Below the pieces are notes generated by a model that was given only the letters and a program-made list of their open reading frames with translations, searched no databases and had not been told where the DNA came from. Below are positions 11,591 to 23,059 of a stretch of DNA of 64,000 bases, one piece after another (position 1 is the stretch's first letter; each line of letters begins with the position of its first letter). This DNA is from Hemerocallis citrina. Lineage: Eukaryota; Streptophyta; Magnoliopsida; Asparagales; Asphodelaceae. The stretch is from the NCBI GenBank assembly GCA_017893485.1, contig CM030360.1, forward strand, positions 9,722,597 through 9,786,596, read 5' to 3'. Made by a program: the position numbers and the translations under genes.

Positions 11591-13014
11591 TTAAAGATAG
11601 CTAATTTGTCCCATTAAATAAAGGCCCATAAATTTATTTTCTCTTTTTATTACAACTTGTAGTGTAGACAATTTTTAGAGATTTTATAAAAAAAAAAATG
11701 TACAACTTTTTAAAATGGAAGACTATACAAACACGTGCATTGCACTAGCACGTGTTTGTGCACTTTTTCATTGTGGCCGGATGGCATGGGAGGGAAAAGG
11801 AAAAGAGAAGTGGAGTTGTGGAAGGTAGTTTTTGTGATCATGGTTGGTTATTACAACTTTTCCTTGAATCCTAACCTTTATTTCTTAACTCCTAGATCAA
11901 TCCTAGCCTTCTATCTGTCCCAAAATTTTGTATAAATATGCCCCTAGCCTAGTTATCCTTACACTTTTCATTATCCAAACCTATAGTGAAAGAATACAAT
12001 TGTTAGTAGTAGATTGTTAGTAAGAAGTGAGAGTAAAAGATTGAGAGATTGAGAGTGTGTGTGCTTGCAAGCTAGGAGGTCGGCTACATCAACTTGTAGC
12101 TCTCGGGTTGCACTAGGAGCAAGGAGGAGGAGCACTCGTTTGGGCAAGCTCAATCTAGGAGGAGAAGGGCTCTTTCGTTTAGGAGTTGTTGTGTGATTTC
12201 TCTCCAAATTAGGTGGGTGGTTTTCTATACTTCTAATTTAGATGCCATGCTAGGAGTGTTGAAATAATGATGCATGAAAGAAACTAATAAGAGTACACTT
12301 AATTTGAAAAAGGACTTGCTAGTTGGTTAAATTAATGCTTGATAAATTGTATGTTAACTTGTCATGAATCTTAATATTGTGTGCAAATTGCTTGTAGTTA
12401 TGGAAATATTGAATTGGGATTGTTGATAACGTCAAAATTGAGTACGAAATGCTAGTAGATGAAATTATTGTTTTATGTGCTAAATGGACTATCGTGATAT
12501 TGGTTCAAATGAATAAGATTGTCCTATGCATTTGGGTTTATGAAAGAGGAAAAAACAGGGAATTATATTTATAATGTAAATTTTTAATATCAAGTTGTGT
12601 TGAGAAATGTCAAACTGAATTATGGAAAGAGTAGTATGGAATTTAAATTATTATATGAAAAATGTGTATTAAATTACTAAAAAATTATTTTAAAAATACT
12701 GAGGTGTTAATTTAAGTTAGAATATACATTCTGGAGTTTTACATGGCTTTTGGTGCAAGTAAAATAAAGATAAAGATTTTTGAACATCGAAATGTTTTAA
12801 TAAAACAGAGAACCGAGTTAAACAGAATTCGAGTTGTGTATGTGACAACTTGAGCTCATGTGGTTGGTGAGCCTTCTGGCGCTACTGTAGAGCGGCATGT
12901 GGCTCTGTGGTCGCTGGTTCGATACCTGTGTCCACCTTTCTTTTTGTGTGCGGTTTAAAAAAAATACCAATCACCGAACAGCGAGTATTTAACTCTCTGT
13001 CTCCTCTTCATATC

Positions 13015-13095
13015 GCTGAGTGCCTTCAGCCAGTCTGCTAGCGCGTGCTGCTGTCTTCTTAAAGGTTGAGGGTTCGATTCTGGGTGTAGCCAGAA
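13015..13095 (+). other. tRNA-like module with near-perfect B box
   Basis: GGTTCGATTCT at 13071-13081 differs from the pol III B-box consensus at one base, and CTGCTAGCGCG lies about 45 bp upstream as an A-box candidate. A second, weaker module is at 12850-12945 (GGTTCGATACC at 12916-12926). No CCA end or cloverleaf is evident, so it is not called a tRNA gene. Confidence 0.45.
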
Positions 13096-14714
13096 TATAA
13101 ATTTTTTTGACAAATTGATTTTTTGGGTTTTTCTTGATGTATAAAAATTCTGAAAAAAAATACCGTTATTATTCAAAAATCATAGACAACCTATGAAAAT
13201 TAATTGGGAGTTATTGGACTAAAATAAAGTGTATTTTGAGGTAAAATCGTATTCGAAACTATGGTTTCTTACTCGTATAATTTCATAAAAATGTGTGATT
13301 TCACGAGGTGATTAAGATGAGTATTAAAAAGGGAAATTGATGGAAAGAAAATACAAATGTGAATTTTTGTATGGGTTACTATGTTAAAAGAATAGCATGA
13401 CAATGGTGATTTTGTGAATATTCACTTTGACTAGATGTTTTCGTGGTATGATTTTAATGTGGAAATAAATATTGGTTATGGAATGCATGATTTATAATTG
13501 AACTCCATGTATGATAATTGACTCATAAAAAGATTGAAAATCATGTAATTGGAAAAGAGAAATTTCTTGAGTATGACAACTCAAATATGTGAATTGTGAA
13601 TTGAAATTGAAAATTAGGGTGTAGCCAAGACTCACACCGGCAATTAAAAGTAATGAGATATGATAAATGAAATTAAAAAGACCAAGTTTGGGTCATTGAG
13701 AAATGAAAGAAATAAGACCGGTATTAGTGAGAGTGCTAACTCTAAGAGATTGATTTTGTTCATGATTTCATTAAATTAAGAATTAGTACATAGTGAAGAG
13801 GTGATGAAAGTGAGAGAAAAACACAAGTATAAGGGCCTCGAGTCTATGATGTGGGTGTGATTCACAGTTTGTTTTCACGATGCGTCGTAACATGACATGG
13901 GCACTACTCCGGAATTATCGGGATCTTGGCGACGGTTGTGGGGTGTTTGGTGACTGCGAGAGGATCGTGTGCCATGAAGGAGGCTGAATTGTCCATAGGT
14001 TGTTTTCACGATGCGTCATGATATGACGTGGGATTCTCCTCCAGTTTTTCTGTACATGAGCTCGTTACTCATAGAACATCTAGGATACTTACCGTAGTTA
14101 CAGTAGTAGAGTAAGTCATGACGAGGGATTGAACCCTACAAGATGAAGAACGATTAAGAGGCTTGCCCTCGGACCTATGTAGTATGGAATGCATAGAATC
14201 CGATGCGTATTAGTGTCATGTAATATAAATAACTGCATTAAGGACTAAGTGCACAATCACAACACGACATCAATAGAATTTTCCCCTTAGTTTGATATGT
14301 GAACAAGTTTGTGTTTGTTAAGTATGGAAAATCATTTACTGTTTCCGGCATAGAGAGGATGACCGTGTATAATATTTGTCGGTTGAATAAACTGACATAC
14401 CCACAGTTTGTATGCAGGATAAATGACATGACAAAGATTAAAGAAGAATTGGTGCTTAGAGATTATTCAAATGTTGTTGTACTTTCATTTATATAAATGT
14501 TGTAATTTTACTTTTGCTGAAAATATAAAGATTCATTGTAACTCTGATATAAAGTGAAAAATTTTAAATTCCTTGTAAAATTGTATGAAAGAAGTGTAAA
14601 GATCCTGTGGAATCTCGAATTCAGTTGTTTTTGGAATTCGGGGTGTTACAATATACTTACGTTTCCCAAGATCTATCACATCTCCACTAGTGCCTGTCCT
14701 TAGGTTGATTATTA

Positions 14715-16950
14715 TTAATTAAAACACAATTTTCCCCTCTCTAGAGTTGGTAGGACACAAGTCCATCGATAACTTGAAGTGAGCAGCCAAGGGACAAGTG
14801 ACTGGCTTCGCGCCATCCATATTGAATCTTTTCAACACCTTCTTCACATAGTCTGCTTGAGATAACCAAAGCTTATTGCTTTTTCTGTCTCTGCTAATCT
14901 TCATGCCAAGTATTTGTTTTACTTTACCCAAGTCCTTCATCGAAAACTCTGAAGCTAGCATCTTCTTCACTTTCTTGATCTTCTCCATACATGAACCTGC
15001 TAACAACATGTCGTCCACATACAATGCCAAGGTAACTATATCATTGTCCTCATATCTACGAACATACACTCAATGATCTGTTTTGCATCTATCTAAACCT
15101 TTCCCTCTTACAAAGCAATCAAACTTCAAGTACCATTGTCGTGGTCCTTGTTTGAGCCCATAAAGACTCCGACACACTATGTCTTTTTTTCCTTTTGCTT
15201 CAAAATCTGTGGGTTGTTTCATGTACAGCTCTTCTTCGAAATCACCATGGAGAAATGCTATTTTCACATCCAACTGCTCTAAGTGAAAGTCTTCAACTAC
15301 CACAATACTAAGCAGAATCCTAATTGAAGCTATCTTCACAACCAGTACAAAGATCTCACTATAATGAACACCTTCTCTTTGAGAGAATCCTTTCACAATA
15401 AGCCTCGCATTGTACCTCTTACTGCCATCTGCCTCATCCTTGACTCTAAAAATTTATTTGTTCATAAGAGCCCGTTTTCATGCAGGTAACTTGGTCAACT
15501 CCAAAGTTTGGTTTTGTTCCAAAGAGTTCATCTCGTCCCTCATGGCTAACTCCCACTGAATTTGAGCCTCATCCCTCAAAGTTTCCTCATTAGTCTCTGG
15601 CTCTCCTGAATCCTTGTACAGAATATGCTCGTAAACAATACTAGCTGATGGATCAAATATCTTGGTTGACATTCTCTCTCGTGTCGATCTTCTCAATGTG
15701 GGTACCGGTTCACCGACTAATTCAAGTTCCCCGAACTGCTCTGGCTGTACCTATTCATCTTGGATAACATGTTCATTCCCAATAGGCTCACCATGAGCTT
15801 CTTCTGTTGCCTGTGGTACCTGTACCTACTGCTGCACTGTAAGGTCCCCACCATTAGGACCACCTTCAGAATCTGAATCTGAATCTGAGTCTGAACCATA
15901 ATCTGACTCTGAACTGGTGGTATAGTCTTGACCTGTGTGTCTATCCTTGTATAAGACCTTTTCATTGAACACTACATTCCTACTGCGAATGACCTTGTTA
16001 TCCACAAAGTCCCAAAGTCTGCAGCCTAACCGATCGCTAGTGTTGCCAATGAATACACACTTTCTGGATTTAGAATCCACTTTCTTCCTTTCTTCCCTGT
16101 CAATTAGTGAATATGCAATACAACCAAAAACTTTCAAATGCGAATAATTGACAGTTTTACCTTACCATAGTTCTTGAGGAATGGCCCCATTAAGGGTACC
16201 AGATGGGCAACGGTTAATCAAGTACACTGCTATATCCACTATAGCGGCCCAAAGATGGATTGGAAGACCCACATGAAGTCTCATGCATCTCGCCCTTAAA
16301 GTACCATGCGGTTCATTATTTCTGCTACACCATTCTCCTGTGGAGTCTCAGGAACTGTCCTGATTCCTTTGATACCTTCCTTTGCCAGATAGTCAACAAA
16401 CACTTTGGTTGTGTACTCACCTCTATTATCGGGCTTTAATGCTTTCACTTTGCAACCTGTCTCATTCTAAGCTTTGAATGCATCAAACACCTCTAATTTC
16501 TCGCAAATTGCATGAACCCAAACTTTCCTTGTAGCATCATCAATGAATGTAACGAAGTATCTCTTACCACCATAAGAGTATTCCTGAGCTGGATCCCACA
16601 CATATGTATGTACCAACTCTAGCTTCCTAAGCTTCTTCTCACGCCCACTCAACTGAAAGCTAACTGTCTTTTGTTTGTCCATCATGCAGTTCTCACAGAA
16701 ATCCATCTCAACCTTCTTAAGCCCCGGCAAAAGATCCCTAGAACAAAGTTGCTTGACACCCTTTTCACCACGGTGCCCCAACCTGACATGGCATAGAATT
16801 GAAGAGGAACTACTTGCTGATGTTGTAGCAATGATATCGCCTGAATCACCTCCTCTGAGTAAGTACAACGTGTCACCACGCTTTCCTATTGCCACCAACC
16901 TGGCACCTGTAGTCACCTTCCATTCTCCATTCTCCTGAATCTGTGTAAAA
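14715..16950 (-). pseudogene. Truncated Ty1/copia pol (integrase and reverse transcriptase)
   Basis: Read right to left. 16938-16467 has the pre-integrase/HHCC region (LCHVRLGHRGEKGV, then CENCMMDKQKT) and the start of the integrase core (FVTFIDDATRKVWV). 16137-15826 is the integrase C-terminal part (KVFGCIAYSLI, CVFIGNTSD). 15696-15478 is the linker to RT (WELAMRDEMNSLEQNQTLEL). 15396-15070 and 15069-14719 are reverse transcriptase (QLDVKIAFLHGDFEEELYM, SLYGLKQGPRQWY, LYVDDMLLAG). Frames are split by stops and shifts. Gag, protease, most of RNase H and both LTRs are absent. The right end joins MULE sequence at about 16940-16960. The domain order integrase then RT is diagnostic of copia. Confidence 0.9.
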
Positions 16951-16954
16951 TATC

Positions 16955-17160
16955 ATCTCAACGATTGCTGTTACGAGCAAACTACGAATACCTTTTAACA
17001 CTGAATTAAATATTTCTGATGAATTTGTGGTCATGACACCAAATCGACGCCCTCCATCCCCAGCTAATGCCCACTTCTCCACAGGTTTTGCCTTCAACCA
17101 TTCGGCAGCCTCAAGATTAACTTTACTAATCTCTTCCAATTATTTATCAAATTTTTTTGG
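16955..17160 (-). pseudogene. MULE transposase, C-terminal fragment
   Basis: A minus-strand frame with WALAGDGGRRFGVMTTN followed by SSEIFN and LLVTAIVEMIFY is the C-terminal part of a MuDR-type (MULE) transposase. One stop (TAA) lies upstream in frame. It is the continuation of 25664-27340: the gypsy element at 17166-25658 is inserted between them with TSD CTGAT. The C-terminal end is cut off at about 16955 by the copia fragment. Confidence 0.85.
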
Positions 17161-17165
17161 CTGAT

Positions 17166-18852
17166 TGTTGTGCTATCTAGATGATCTAAACTAGACACAA
17201 ATAAAAAACCTCGTAAGTGTACGAATCGCTTGGAGAAGCGTAGTGACGAGCAAGGGTCGATCCCACAGAGATTGTAGAATTTAACTTACTAACCAATAAA
17301 ACAAAAATAAGGATGGTAAAGGATTTTTCTAAAAGAAAAGGAAAGGATTAAAACTAAATCAAGAAGTTCTGAATCACAAATATTTATTAAGTAGTTGGGT
17401 TTAGATTTCCACCTATAGTCAGTAATGCAAAGTCTCCTTCTTTACTATTCTAGTTACTCATGTTTGTTCCTTTAAGGGCATGGTATCTACTCCTTAAAGT
17501 ATTGTTTCCCTAGCCGAGAATTAGGCATGGTATCTACTCTAATTCGTTTCTTTCCTTAAGTATTTAGCATGGTATCTACTAAGTTGCACTTAAAGAAAAC
17601 ATAAGAACAATGGAAACGAACAAACACTCAAAGTTCTAGAAATTGGTATCAGATCTAGATCCCTCAAGTTGATTAAACCAAGAACCCCTAAAGATTCCTG
17701 TGTTACAAATTATGAGCACGAGATACGGGTCATCTCAATATGCTCATATAACAGATTCAGATTCATCATACTCAAGCTTGATAAACTCAGATTCTATATG
17801 TCAGTCGACTTGCTGTCACCTCAGTCGACTGCCCTTAGAATTCTGAACAAGTTTGATTATTATAAACCTATACCACTACTCTCAGGTTTAATCAATAAGT
17901 AACAGAATAGCACTCAGAAGAATAGAAGCATTACATAACTATGGTTTCAACCTACCCAACTATAAAATTAGTTCCACATAATTAAACTTTTATTGATCAG
18001 CAAGTTCGAATACATGATAAACATAAAAGACTAAAAAGAGGAGAAATAAACTGATGAAGTTCGGCAGATAAATCGACTGGCTGTCACTTCAGTCGACTGC
18101 CTTGTTCCCTTCTGAGTATTTGATCTCCTCTCTCATTCTTCGACGCTGATAGAATAATGCTCTTGGTTGATGTTTTGATGATTCTGGAACTCTGTGATTC
18201 GGCTGGTGGTGTGTGCGGAGCGAGAGCGGAGGAGAGACCAAAATAATGCCTCTTGACTGATATTTATGAACACGGCACAAGAATTAGGGTTTGCCACTTT
18301 TTCAGGAAAATCCTCCTCTTTCCTTCTTTATATTATTGGCGATTTATTTCTTTCTCTTTTTTGCTTTTCTTCCTTATCTACTAACCACGTGCTCTTGCCA
18401 ATCCCCTGTCTCTAGCTTTGATTTGTTGGAGAAGTTATTATTCGCATATAGCCTGGGTTCAGATAGATTTGGATCTAGATACGGCTGCATCTTATCTTTT
18501 CACTCCGCCGACTACCAGTCGACTATTGTTGGGCGTAAGTCGACTGATGCTGAGACATCTGTGGCTTCATGATTCCTCAGTCAAGTCGACTTATGTTGAG
18601 GCAGTCGACTGTGTCGAGCCCCAGTAATCTCTCTGTCCGGTCGACTGATGAAGAGCAAGTCGACTGTTGCACTGCAGTTCCCTGTATATCATCTTCTCAG
18701 TCTGTATAGTCTGGAATCTACTTCGTTTTGCTGCTTTTGGTTGTTTCCTATGGAAAAGAGAAAAGAAGAGTAAAATACCACATATAAAGCATTTGATTGT
18801 CTAATTGCACTAAGATTATTGCTCCTAAATGTGAATATTATTGAGTTCATCA
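17166..18852 (-). repeat. 3' LTR of gypsy element 2
   Basis: 1687 bp, TGTTGTGC...GTTCATCA. Carries five pairs of AGTCGACT-like palindromes: 17803/17823, 18071/18091, 18517/18538, 18584/18603 and 18639/18658. The reading frames inside (for example 17669-17902, 18291-18572) occur in both LTRs only because the LTRs are identical; they have no recognisable product. Confidence 0.92.
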
Positions 18853-18868
18853 AATACCCCCAAACTTA
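18853..18868 (-). other. Polypurine tract of gypsy element 2
   Basis: Directly beside the inner edge of the 3' LTR; on the minus strand it reads AAGTTTGGGGGTATT, a G-rich purine stretch in the place where plus-strand DNA synthesis is primed. The equivalent tract follows the LTR at 6266. Confidence 0.7.
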
Positions 18869-19840
18869 GCTTTTGCTTGTCCTCAAGCAAAAAGTGAAAT
18901 TATGAACAAGGGAAAAAATAATATTCTCAACCCATCACTCCAAGAAAATGTCTCATTGTGTAAGCATCAAAACTCTGCAATCAAAATTATAAACAATTTA
19001 CAAATAAAGTAAAAACAAGCATACCCACTTTCTCTAGTGCAATTGTCTATTCATAACTCCAAACTCAACCACACTTGTCATGCAATTAATTATAGTTATA
19101 GTATTTAACTACCCAATCTGTGATTATCCATTTTCTCTACTATAAACCGAGTAGCAAACTATAGTTTTTTTTTTTTTTTTTTTTTTTATAGTCTCTTCTT
19201 TAAGTCGTCACTTGCCTTTTGACGCGAGTGCAAGACATTTGTGATGAATCCACCCGGTTACTCAACAAGTCACAAACTTTTAGTGCTTTGCATACTCATA
19301 TTTCAAGTTGCCGTTTGAGGTAAAGGTAAACATTGGTGATGAATACCCCTAGTTACTAAGCACTCAAAACATTGGAGTAGATTGACTTTATTCATATATA
19401 TATTCTTTTCATTTTTACTCTATTTACTTAAACTCTGTTTAGGACTAGATCAAAGGGAATAATCACTAGAAAAAGCATCACAATTTTTTTTTATGTATAA
19501 TCGCATGACTCATATAATTTTGTAAGGCATTATGAAACTCAACAATCCTAAAGTAAATAAGTATCCTTACCCTTACTTTATAAGAAATTGTTTATCCTAA
19601 AAAAATCAAAAGACTTCAAATGTAACTAGCTAATACCCCCAAACTTGGATGGAACATTGTCCTCAATGTTCGCACAAAACTTTAAAGTATAGACATGTGT
19701 TACCAACTAGTTTGAAGGAAAAATAAAATAAAGAAATGCTTAAAGAAATAAATAACTAGAGAGTGTAAGTACTCCCCTGAAAAATTGGGTTGCCTCCCAA
19801 TAAGCGCTGTGTTTTCTGTCTTCAGCTAGACTTGATGAGT
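18869..19840 (-). other. 3' internal non-coding region of gypsy element 2
   Basis: No sustained frame. Shares long stretches with 870-2130 and 6266-7086: a long T-run (19164-19188), the CTTGCCTTTTGACGCGA block (19210-19226), GTAGATTGACTTTATTCAT-type text, and the GGGTTGCCTCCCAATAAGCG motif at 19787-19806 just before the pol stop codon. Confidence 0.65.
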
Positions 19841-21445
19841 TCATGCAGTGTATTGAATGGTTTGAAGATTCACATCTTCCTCGTGCGGTTCTACACTCAT
19901 CTCCATGTACGGCTTCGCCCTATGCCCGTTCACCTTGAATGTTTGGTTTCTCTCTTTTCTATGAACCTCCAATGCACCATGTGGAAAAACTTTTGTAACA
20001 ATGTATGGGCCATACCATCGTGCCATAAGTTTGCCTGGAAAGAGTCTTAATCTTGAGTTGTATATTAATACCTTCTGTCCTTCATAAAACTCCTTTCTTG
20101 CTAGCTGTTTATCATGGTACAACTTGGTCCTTTCCTTATACAGCTTTGCATTTTCATATGCGTCATGCCTCAGCTCTTCAAGCTCGTTCAGTTGCAATCT
20201 TCTTTTGTCACCTGCTTGTTTCATATCAAAATTGAACCTTTTGATGGCCCAATAGGCTTTGTGTTCCAACTCCACTGGTAGATGACAGGCTTTTCCAAAA
20301 ACCAAACGGTATGGTGACATGCCGATGGGTGTCTTGTATGCTGTTCGGTAGGCCCATAATGCATCGTTCAAGCGCAGCGACCAATCCTTTCTCCTTGTAT
20401 TTACTATCTTTTCCAAAATGCTCTTGATTTCTCTGTTGCTAATCTCCACCTGCCCACTAGTTTGAGGATGATATGGGGTGCCCACTCTATGTGTGATACC
20501 ATATTTCTTCATCAAAGAAGCAAATAGAAAGTTATTGAAGTGGCTTCCTCCATCACTAATTATTGCTCGTGGTGTACCAAACCTAGTGAAAATGTTCTCC
20601 TGCAAAAACTTGACAACAACTTTGTGATCATTAGTTTTTGAGGGGACAGCCTCGACCCATTTAGACACATAATCCACACCAACAAGTATATATAAATAAC
20701 CAAATGAGTTAGGAAAGGAGCCCATGAAGTCGATTCCCCACACATCGAAAAGCTCAATTATTTGAATGTTTTGCAATGGCATTTGATTTCTAGAAAAGAT
20801 GTTGCCTGTCCTTTGGCATTTGTCACAAGTCCTGCAAAAAGAAAAAGCATCTTTGAATACATTAGGCCAATAAAATCCAAATTGTAATACCTTGAGTGCT
20901 GTTCTTTTAGGTCCAAAGTGTCCTCCACACGCATATTGGTGGCATTGTTGTAGAATACTCATTTGCTCTTCTTCTGCCACACATCTTCTTATAATTTGAT
21001 CAGGGCAAAATTTGAACAAATAAGGATCATCCCAATAATAGTGCTTGCACATGGCCACCAGTCTCTTTCTTTCCTGACTTGTCATACCTGGAGGGAAAAC
21101 ATGAGCAGTGAGATAATTTACAATATCTGCAAACCATGGAAAATATGAGCAGTGAGATACCAGTCGACTGGTTCTGTTACCAGTCGACTGCCCCCGTTGT
21201 ATGTTTATTTCAAATAAATGTTCATCTGGGAAATTTTCATTAAGTGGGACAATTCTTTCTTCCTGTGCACTCAAGTTTGCAGCAACTATCACTGGTAGCG
21301 TCTGGTTTTCACCCAAATATGCGTGCTTCAGATGTTCAGGCAGCGGCTTCAGCTCCACGTCTGGCGTCCTGATAGTGGTCGGGCCAGTCGACTTATCCTG
21401 TCCACCAGTCGACTGGTCCGAGGGAACAAAAGTGTTATCAGTCAC
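19841..21445 (-). CDS. Integrase of gypsy element 2 (pol remnant without RT)
   Basis: Open frame of 534 codons. Residues about 28-63 ([19 protein letters not shown]) are the segment normally found before reverse transcriptase. At about residue 64 the text jumps to [12 protein letters not shown] and WFADIVNYL, which normally follow RNase H, so RT and RNase H are deleted in frame. Integrase follows: zinc-binding HHCC at about 169-210 ([22 protein letters not shown]), catalytic Asp ~239 (GIDFMG), Asp ~298 (IISDGGSHF) and Glu ~334 ([14 protein letters not shown]), then a C-terminal domain with [10 protein letters not shown]. All three acidic residues are present, so integrase looks intact. The first codon is a GTG in the longer frame: upstream, 31 codons without a stop run back to the TAG that ends the gag-protease frame. 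AGTCGACT pairs are translated inside it. Confidence 0.88.
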   Translation of the reverse strand: MTDNTFVPSDQSTGGQDKSTGPTTIRTPDVELKPLPEHLKHAYLGENQTLPVIVAANLSAQEERIVPLNENFPDEHLFEINIQRGQSTGNRTSRLVSHCSYFPWFADIVNYLTAHVFPPGMTSQERKRLVAMCKHYYWDDPYLFKFCPDQIIRRCVAEEEQMSILQQCHQYACGGHFGPKRTALKVLQFGFYWPNVFKDAFSFCRTCDKCQRTGNIFSRNQMPLQNIQIIELFDVWGIDFMGSFPNSFGYLYILVGVDYVSKWVEAVPSKTNDHKVVVKFLQENIFTRFGTPRAIISDGGSHFNNFLFASLMKKYGITHRVGTPYHPQTSGQVEISNREIKSILEKIVNTRRKDWSLRLNDALWAYRTAYKTPIGMSPYRLVFGKACHLPVELEHKAYWAIKRFNFDMKQAGDKRRLQLNELEELRHDAYENAKLYKERTKLYHDKQLARKEFYEGQKVLIYNSRLRLFPGKLMARWYGPYIVTKVFPHGALEVHRKERNQTFKVNGHRAKPYMEMSVEPHEEDVNLQTIQYTA

Positions 21446-21538
21446 AATATTTTCAAATGCAAGTGCGAGTTTACCTGAATATGACTTTGGAGTTTCAAGG
21501 TGATGTACGGTTTCTGCTATCCTCCAGTCATCGTGTTC

Positions 21539-22981
21539 CTATTCAACATTAGACAATGTTAGAGATTGTGTAATTGCAGCTTGTAGTGGTTCAATGCTAT
21601 GTACCTGAAATGTTTGATCAACAATCTCCTGTACCACATCAACATTATAGCATTCATGGTCATCATGTGGGAATTTTAGTGTATCAAACATTTTAAATTC
21701 AACCTTCTCTCCATTTATTTTCATGCTTATCGTACCCTTTTTAACACAAATTTTTATATCAGCAGTACTCATAAAGGGTCTACCTAAAATGATCGGTAGA
21801 GAAGATGGCATTGAAGAGTCCTTCATGTCTAACACAACAAAATCAGCAGGAAAAATGAAATTGTTTACCTGAACTAGGACATCTTCCAAAATACCTCTAG
21901 GTCTTTTGATGCTGCGATCGGCCAACTGTAAAGTGATGGATGTTGGTTTGAGTTCCCCCAATCCCAGCTTTTCATAAACGGTGTATGGAAGGAGGTTGAT
22001 GCTTGCCCCCAGGTCTAGAAGTGCCTTTTCAAAGAAGTGCTCACCAACCTTGCAAGGAATGGTAAAACTACCTGGGTCCTTCAATTTAGGAGGTAGTTTC
22101 CTAAACAAAACAGCGCTCACTTCTTCTGTCAAAGCCATATCCTCCCTAACCTGAAATGTTCTTTTGTGAGTACAACATTCTTTCAAAAATTTAGCATACG
22201 AAGGAATTTGTTTAATAGCATCAAGTAGGGGGATATTAATTTCTACCTTTCTGAGAGTTTCAAAGATGTCAAATAAATTTTGATCTTTCTTTTGCTTGAC
22301 TAACCTTTGAGGGAATGGTGGCAAAACTGTCCTTTCTTTTTCACTTACCTTGTTGGAACCCAAAATTTTTGATGGTTGTGTTTCTGCTTCTTCTGTATGT
22401 GTGCCAACCTTGTTTTCAATTGTCTTATCACTTCTCAGAGTTGTTACTGCTTTGAGCTGTTCTTGGCCTCTAGGATTTGGTATGGTTTGTGAAGGGAGTT
22501 CTCCTGCCTTCCTTTCACTCAACTCCTTTGCGATTTGCCCGATTTGAGTTTCTAATTTTTGAATTGCTTGCCCTTGTTGGTTGCTTGTTTGATATTGTTG
22601 TTGGAGCAATTGAAGAACGGTGGATTCAAAATCCAACTTCTTCTGTTCTTGAACTGGCCTATCAAACCCACTTCCTATTTGGAAGTTCCGTGCATGTCCT
22701 TGCGAAGATTGAGTGTCTTGATTGTTGCTCCACGAGAAATTTGGATGGTTCCACCACCCTGGGTTGTATGTGTTTGAGAATGGGTTGTTCTTGGGTGGGA
22801 ACACTCCTTGTTCCACATAGTTTGCATGCTCCTGATCTGTGAAAGAGGACATGGGACATGTGTCAGTTGTATGATCACAATGAGAACAAATTGCACAAAT
22901 TTTTTTTGTTAGATTTTTGACACTGCCCATTGTTGTCATTGCATTAACAAGCATATCAATTTTTTTGTTCATGTTTGCCAT
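21539..22981 (-). CDS. Gag C-terminal part and protease of gypsy element 2
   Basis: 480-codon frame. Near the start is a Cys/His cluster (CAICSHCDHTTDTCP), the likely nucleic-acid-binding knuckle, then the Asn/Trp-rich stretch NPGWWNHPNFSWSNNQ. A Gln-rich coiled region (QLLQQQYQTSNQQGQAIQKL) follows, then the protease around residues 290-430 with FFEKALLDLGASINLLPY, LQLADRSIKRPRG and LPIILGRPFM. It is in the same frame as 23060-23851 (gag) and 19841-21445 (integrase): only a TAA at 23060-23062 and a TAG at 21539-21541 interrupt one continuous polyprotein. The internal Met start used here is therefore nominal. Confidence 0.88.
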   Translation of the reverse strand: MANMNKKIDMLVNAMTTMGSVKNLTKKICAICSHCDHTTDTCPMSSFTDQEHANYVEQGVFPPKNNPFSNTYNPGWWNHPNFSWSNNQDTQSSQGHARNFQIGSGFDRPVQEQKKLDFESTVLQLLQQQYQTSNQQGQAIQKLETQIGQIAKELSERKAGELPSQTIPNPRGQEQLKAVTTLRSDKTIENKVGTHTEEAETQPSKILGSNKVSEKERTVLPPFPQRLVKQKKDQNLFDIFETLRKVEINIPLLDAIKQIPSYAKFLKECCTHKRTFQVREDMALTEEVSAVLFRKLPPKLKDPGSFTIPCKVGEHFFEKALLDLGASINLLPYTVYEKLGLGELKPTSITLQLADRSIKRPRGILEDVLVQVNNFIFPADFVVLDMKDSSMPSSLPIILGRPFMSTADIKICVKKGTISMKINGEKVEFKMFDTLKFPHDDHECYNVDVVQEIVDQTFQVHSIEPLQAAITQSLTLSNVE

Positions 22982-23059
22982 TTCTAATTGTATGTTATTA
23001 CTACCAAAAATTTCATAAACTCCCTGTTTTTTAGGAATGTCTCTTCCCCTTGTTGAGAA

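Larger units (their letters stand above)
11187..14650 (-). mobile_element. Solo LTR (long-LTR family), TSD ATATA
   Basis: Starts TGTAATACCC and ends GGGGTGTTACA, flanked by a perfect 5 bp duplication ATATA at 11182-11186 and 14651-14655. It contains no gag or pol. The right 130 bp (14530-14650) is the reverse complement of the left end of the element at 27341, which sets the family and the opposite orientation. Inside are two (AT)n tracts (11330-11362, 11438-11510) each followed by the same ~76 bp text (from 11363 and from 11511). Two tRNA-like modules follow at 12850-12945 and 13015-13095. A long LTR left by LTR-LTR recombination is the best reading; the internal region is gone. Confidence 0.75.

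Noticed and set aside
13015..13095. A functional tRNA gene
   Set aside because: Good B box but no convincing acceptor and anticodon stems, and it sits at a fixed place in a repeated LTR.
17669..18572. Frames conserved with 24475-25378
   Set aside because: Identical only because they lie in the two LTRs of a young element; no domain, and the second copy is not an independent gene.
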